Source: Siphonodentalium dalli
Taxonomy: Eukaryota; Mollusca; Scaphopoda; Gadilida; Siphonodentaliidae
Assembly (NCBI GenBank): GCA_032622095.1
Contig: CP136065.1
Location: 113,503,195 to 113,567,194, forward strand
DNA length: 64,000 nucleotides
Direction of reading: 5' to 3'
Under the pieces are notes generated by a model that was given only the letters and a program-made list of their open reading frames with translations, was not told the origin of the DNA and did no database searches. This document shows, in pieces, positions 63,793 to 64,000 of this stretch; within the stretch, counting starts at the first letter, position 1; each line of letters begins with the position of its first letter. A program made the translations under genes and the position numbers.

Positions 63793-64000
63793 ACATATTA
63801 TGGACTTGTTTGGGTGCGTGAAACTGATAAATTAGTACTCAGGCGCTATTGCCAACTGGGAGAATGTTGTATTCTACTAACATCACCCAAAATCTCAAAT
63901 AAATTCACCATACAACTCCATAGAAAATACCCTCTGAACTATGCTCAATTGTAAATATTTACATCTTGATTCGGGATGCAACAATCGCCGATAAACTCAC
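63793..64000. repeat. Dispersed repeat D18, copy 2 (cut by window end)
   Basis: ATATTATGGACTTGTTTGGG, AACTGATAAATTAGTACTCA, CATACAACTCCATAGAAAAT and CTCTGAACTATGCTCAATTG follow the same order as 18070-18265. Confidence 0.55.

Overview
This window is animal (metazoan) nuclear DNA and shows no prokaryotic, organellar or viral gene layout. It is AT-rich, has GT-AG spliced exons in long introns, and is crowded with short non-autonomous transposons and tandem repeats. Helitron-type ends, repeats carrying 'TTTTAGCTCACCTGAG' and 'CCGTCCGTCCG', and TTAA-flanked foldback elements together look most like a lophotrochozoan, probably a mollusc such as a bivalve. That placement is inference from repeat style; no species can be named.

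Only one protein-coding gene can be supported. It is on the + strand and is seen as seven internal exons (11055-11183, 14794-14845, 25668-25824, 26804-26925, 29371-29421, 29768-30110, 62623-62767). All seven have AG/GT borders and every splice phase agrees, giving 999 nt and about 333 residues with no stop. The protein resembles the region after the VWA domain of von Willebrand factor A domain-containing protein 3B, ending in what looks like the start of a DUF4537 domain (VVARNDDNGFYYPG). The start codon, the upstream exons and the C-terminal exons lie outside the window. The last visible intron is about 32.5 kb and holds most of the repeats.

Layout. 1-11054 is upstream or intron sequence with foldback elements, a head-to-tail chain of three Helitron-like units (3254-6375) and a cluster of a 16-bp CACGTG-containing motif (6488-7568). 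11055-14845 holds two exons, a Tc1/mariner-like MITE and a TTAA element. 14846-25667 is a 10.8-kb intron containing a nested repeat complex (14881-21060), a GC-rich tract with a 117-bp (39-codon) repeat, a 1.55-kb TTAA element with a recognisable empty site, and a near-perfect 153-bp hairpin. 25668-30110 holds four exons. 30111-62622 holds many TTAA MITEs, tandem arrays at 44.1-47.1 kb, 52.4-53.4 kb and 57.5-58.4 kb, and other foldbacks. 62623-64000 holds the last exon, a second copy of a duplicated segment, and one more TTAA MITE.

The best-supported observations are two independent filled/empty site pairs inside this one window (19347-20900 against 15008-15011, and 55590-55816 against 63237-63240). 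They show precise TTAA duplication by two different non-autonomous, piggyBac-like families. One TTAA family also has coordinated changes in both hairpin arms. Nearly all short open frames across the window lie in repeats or random intron sequence and are not reported as genes.
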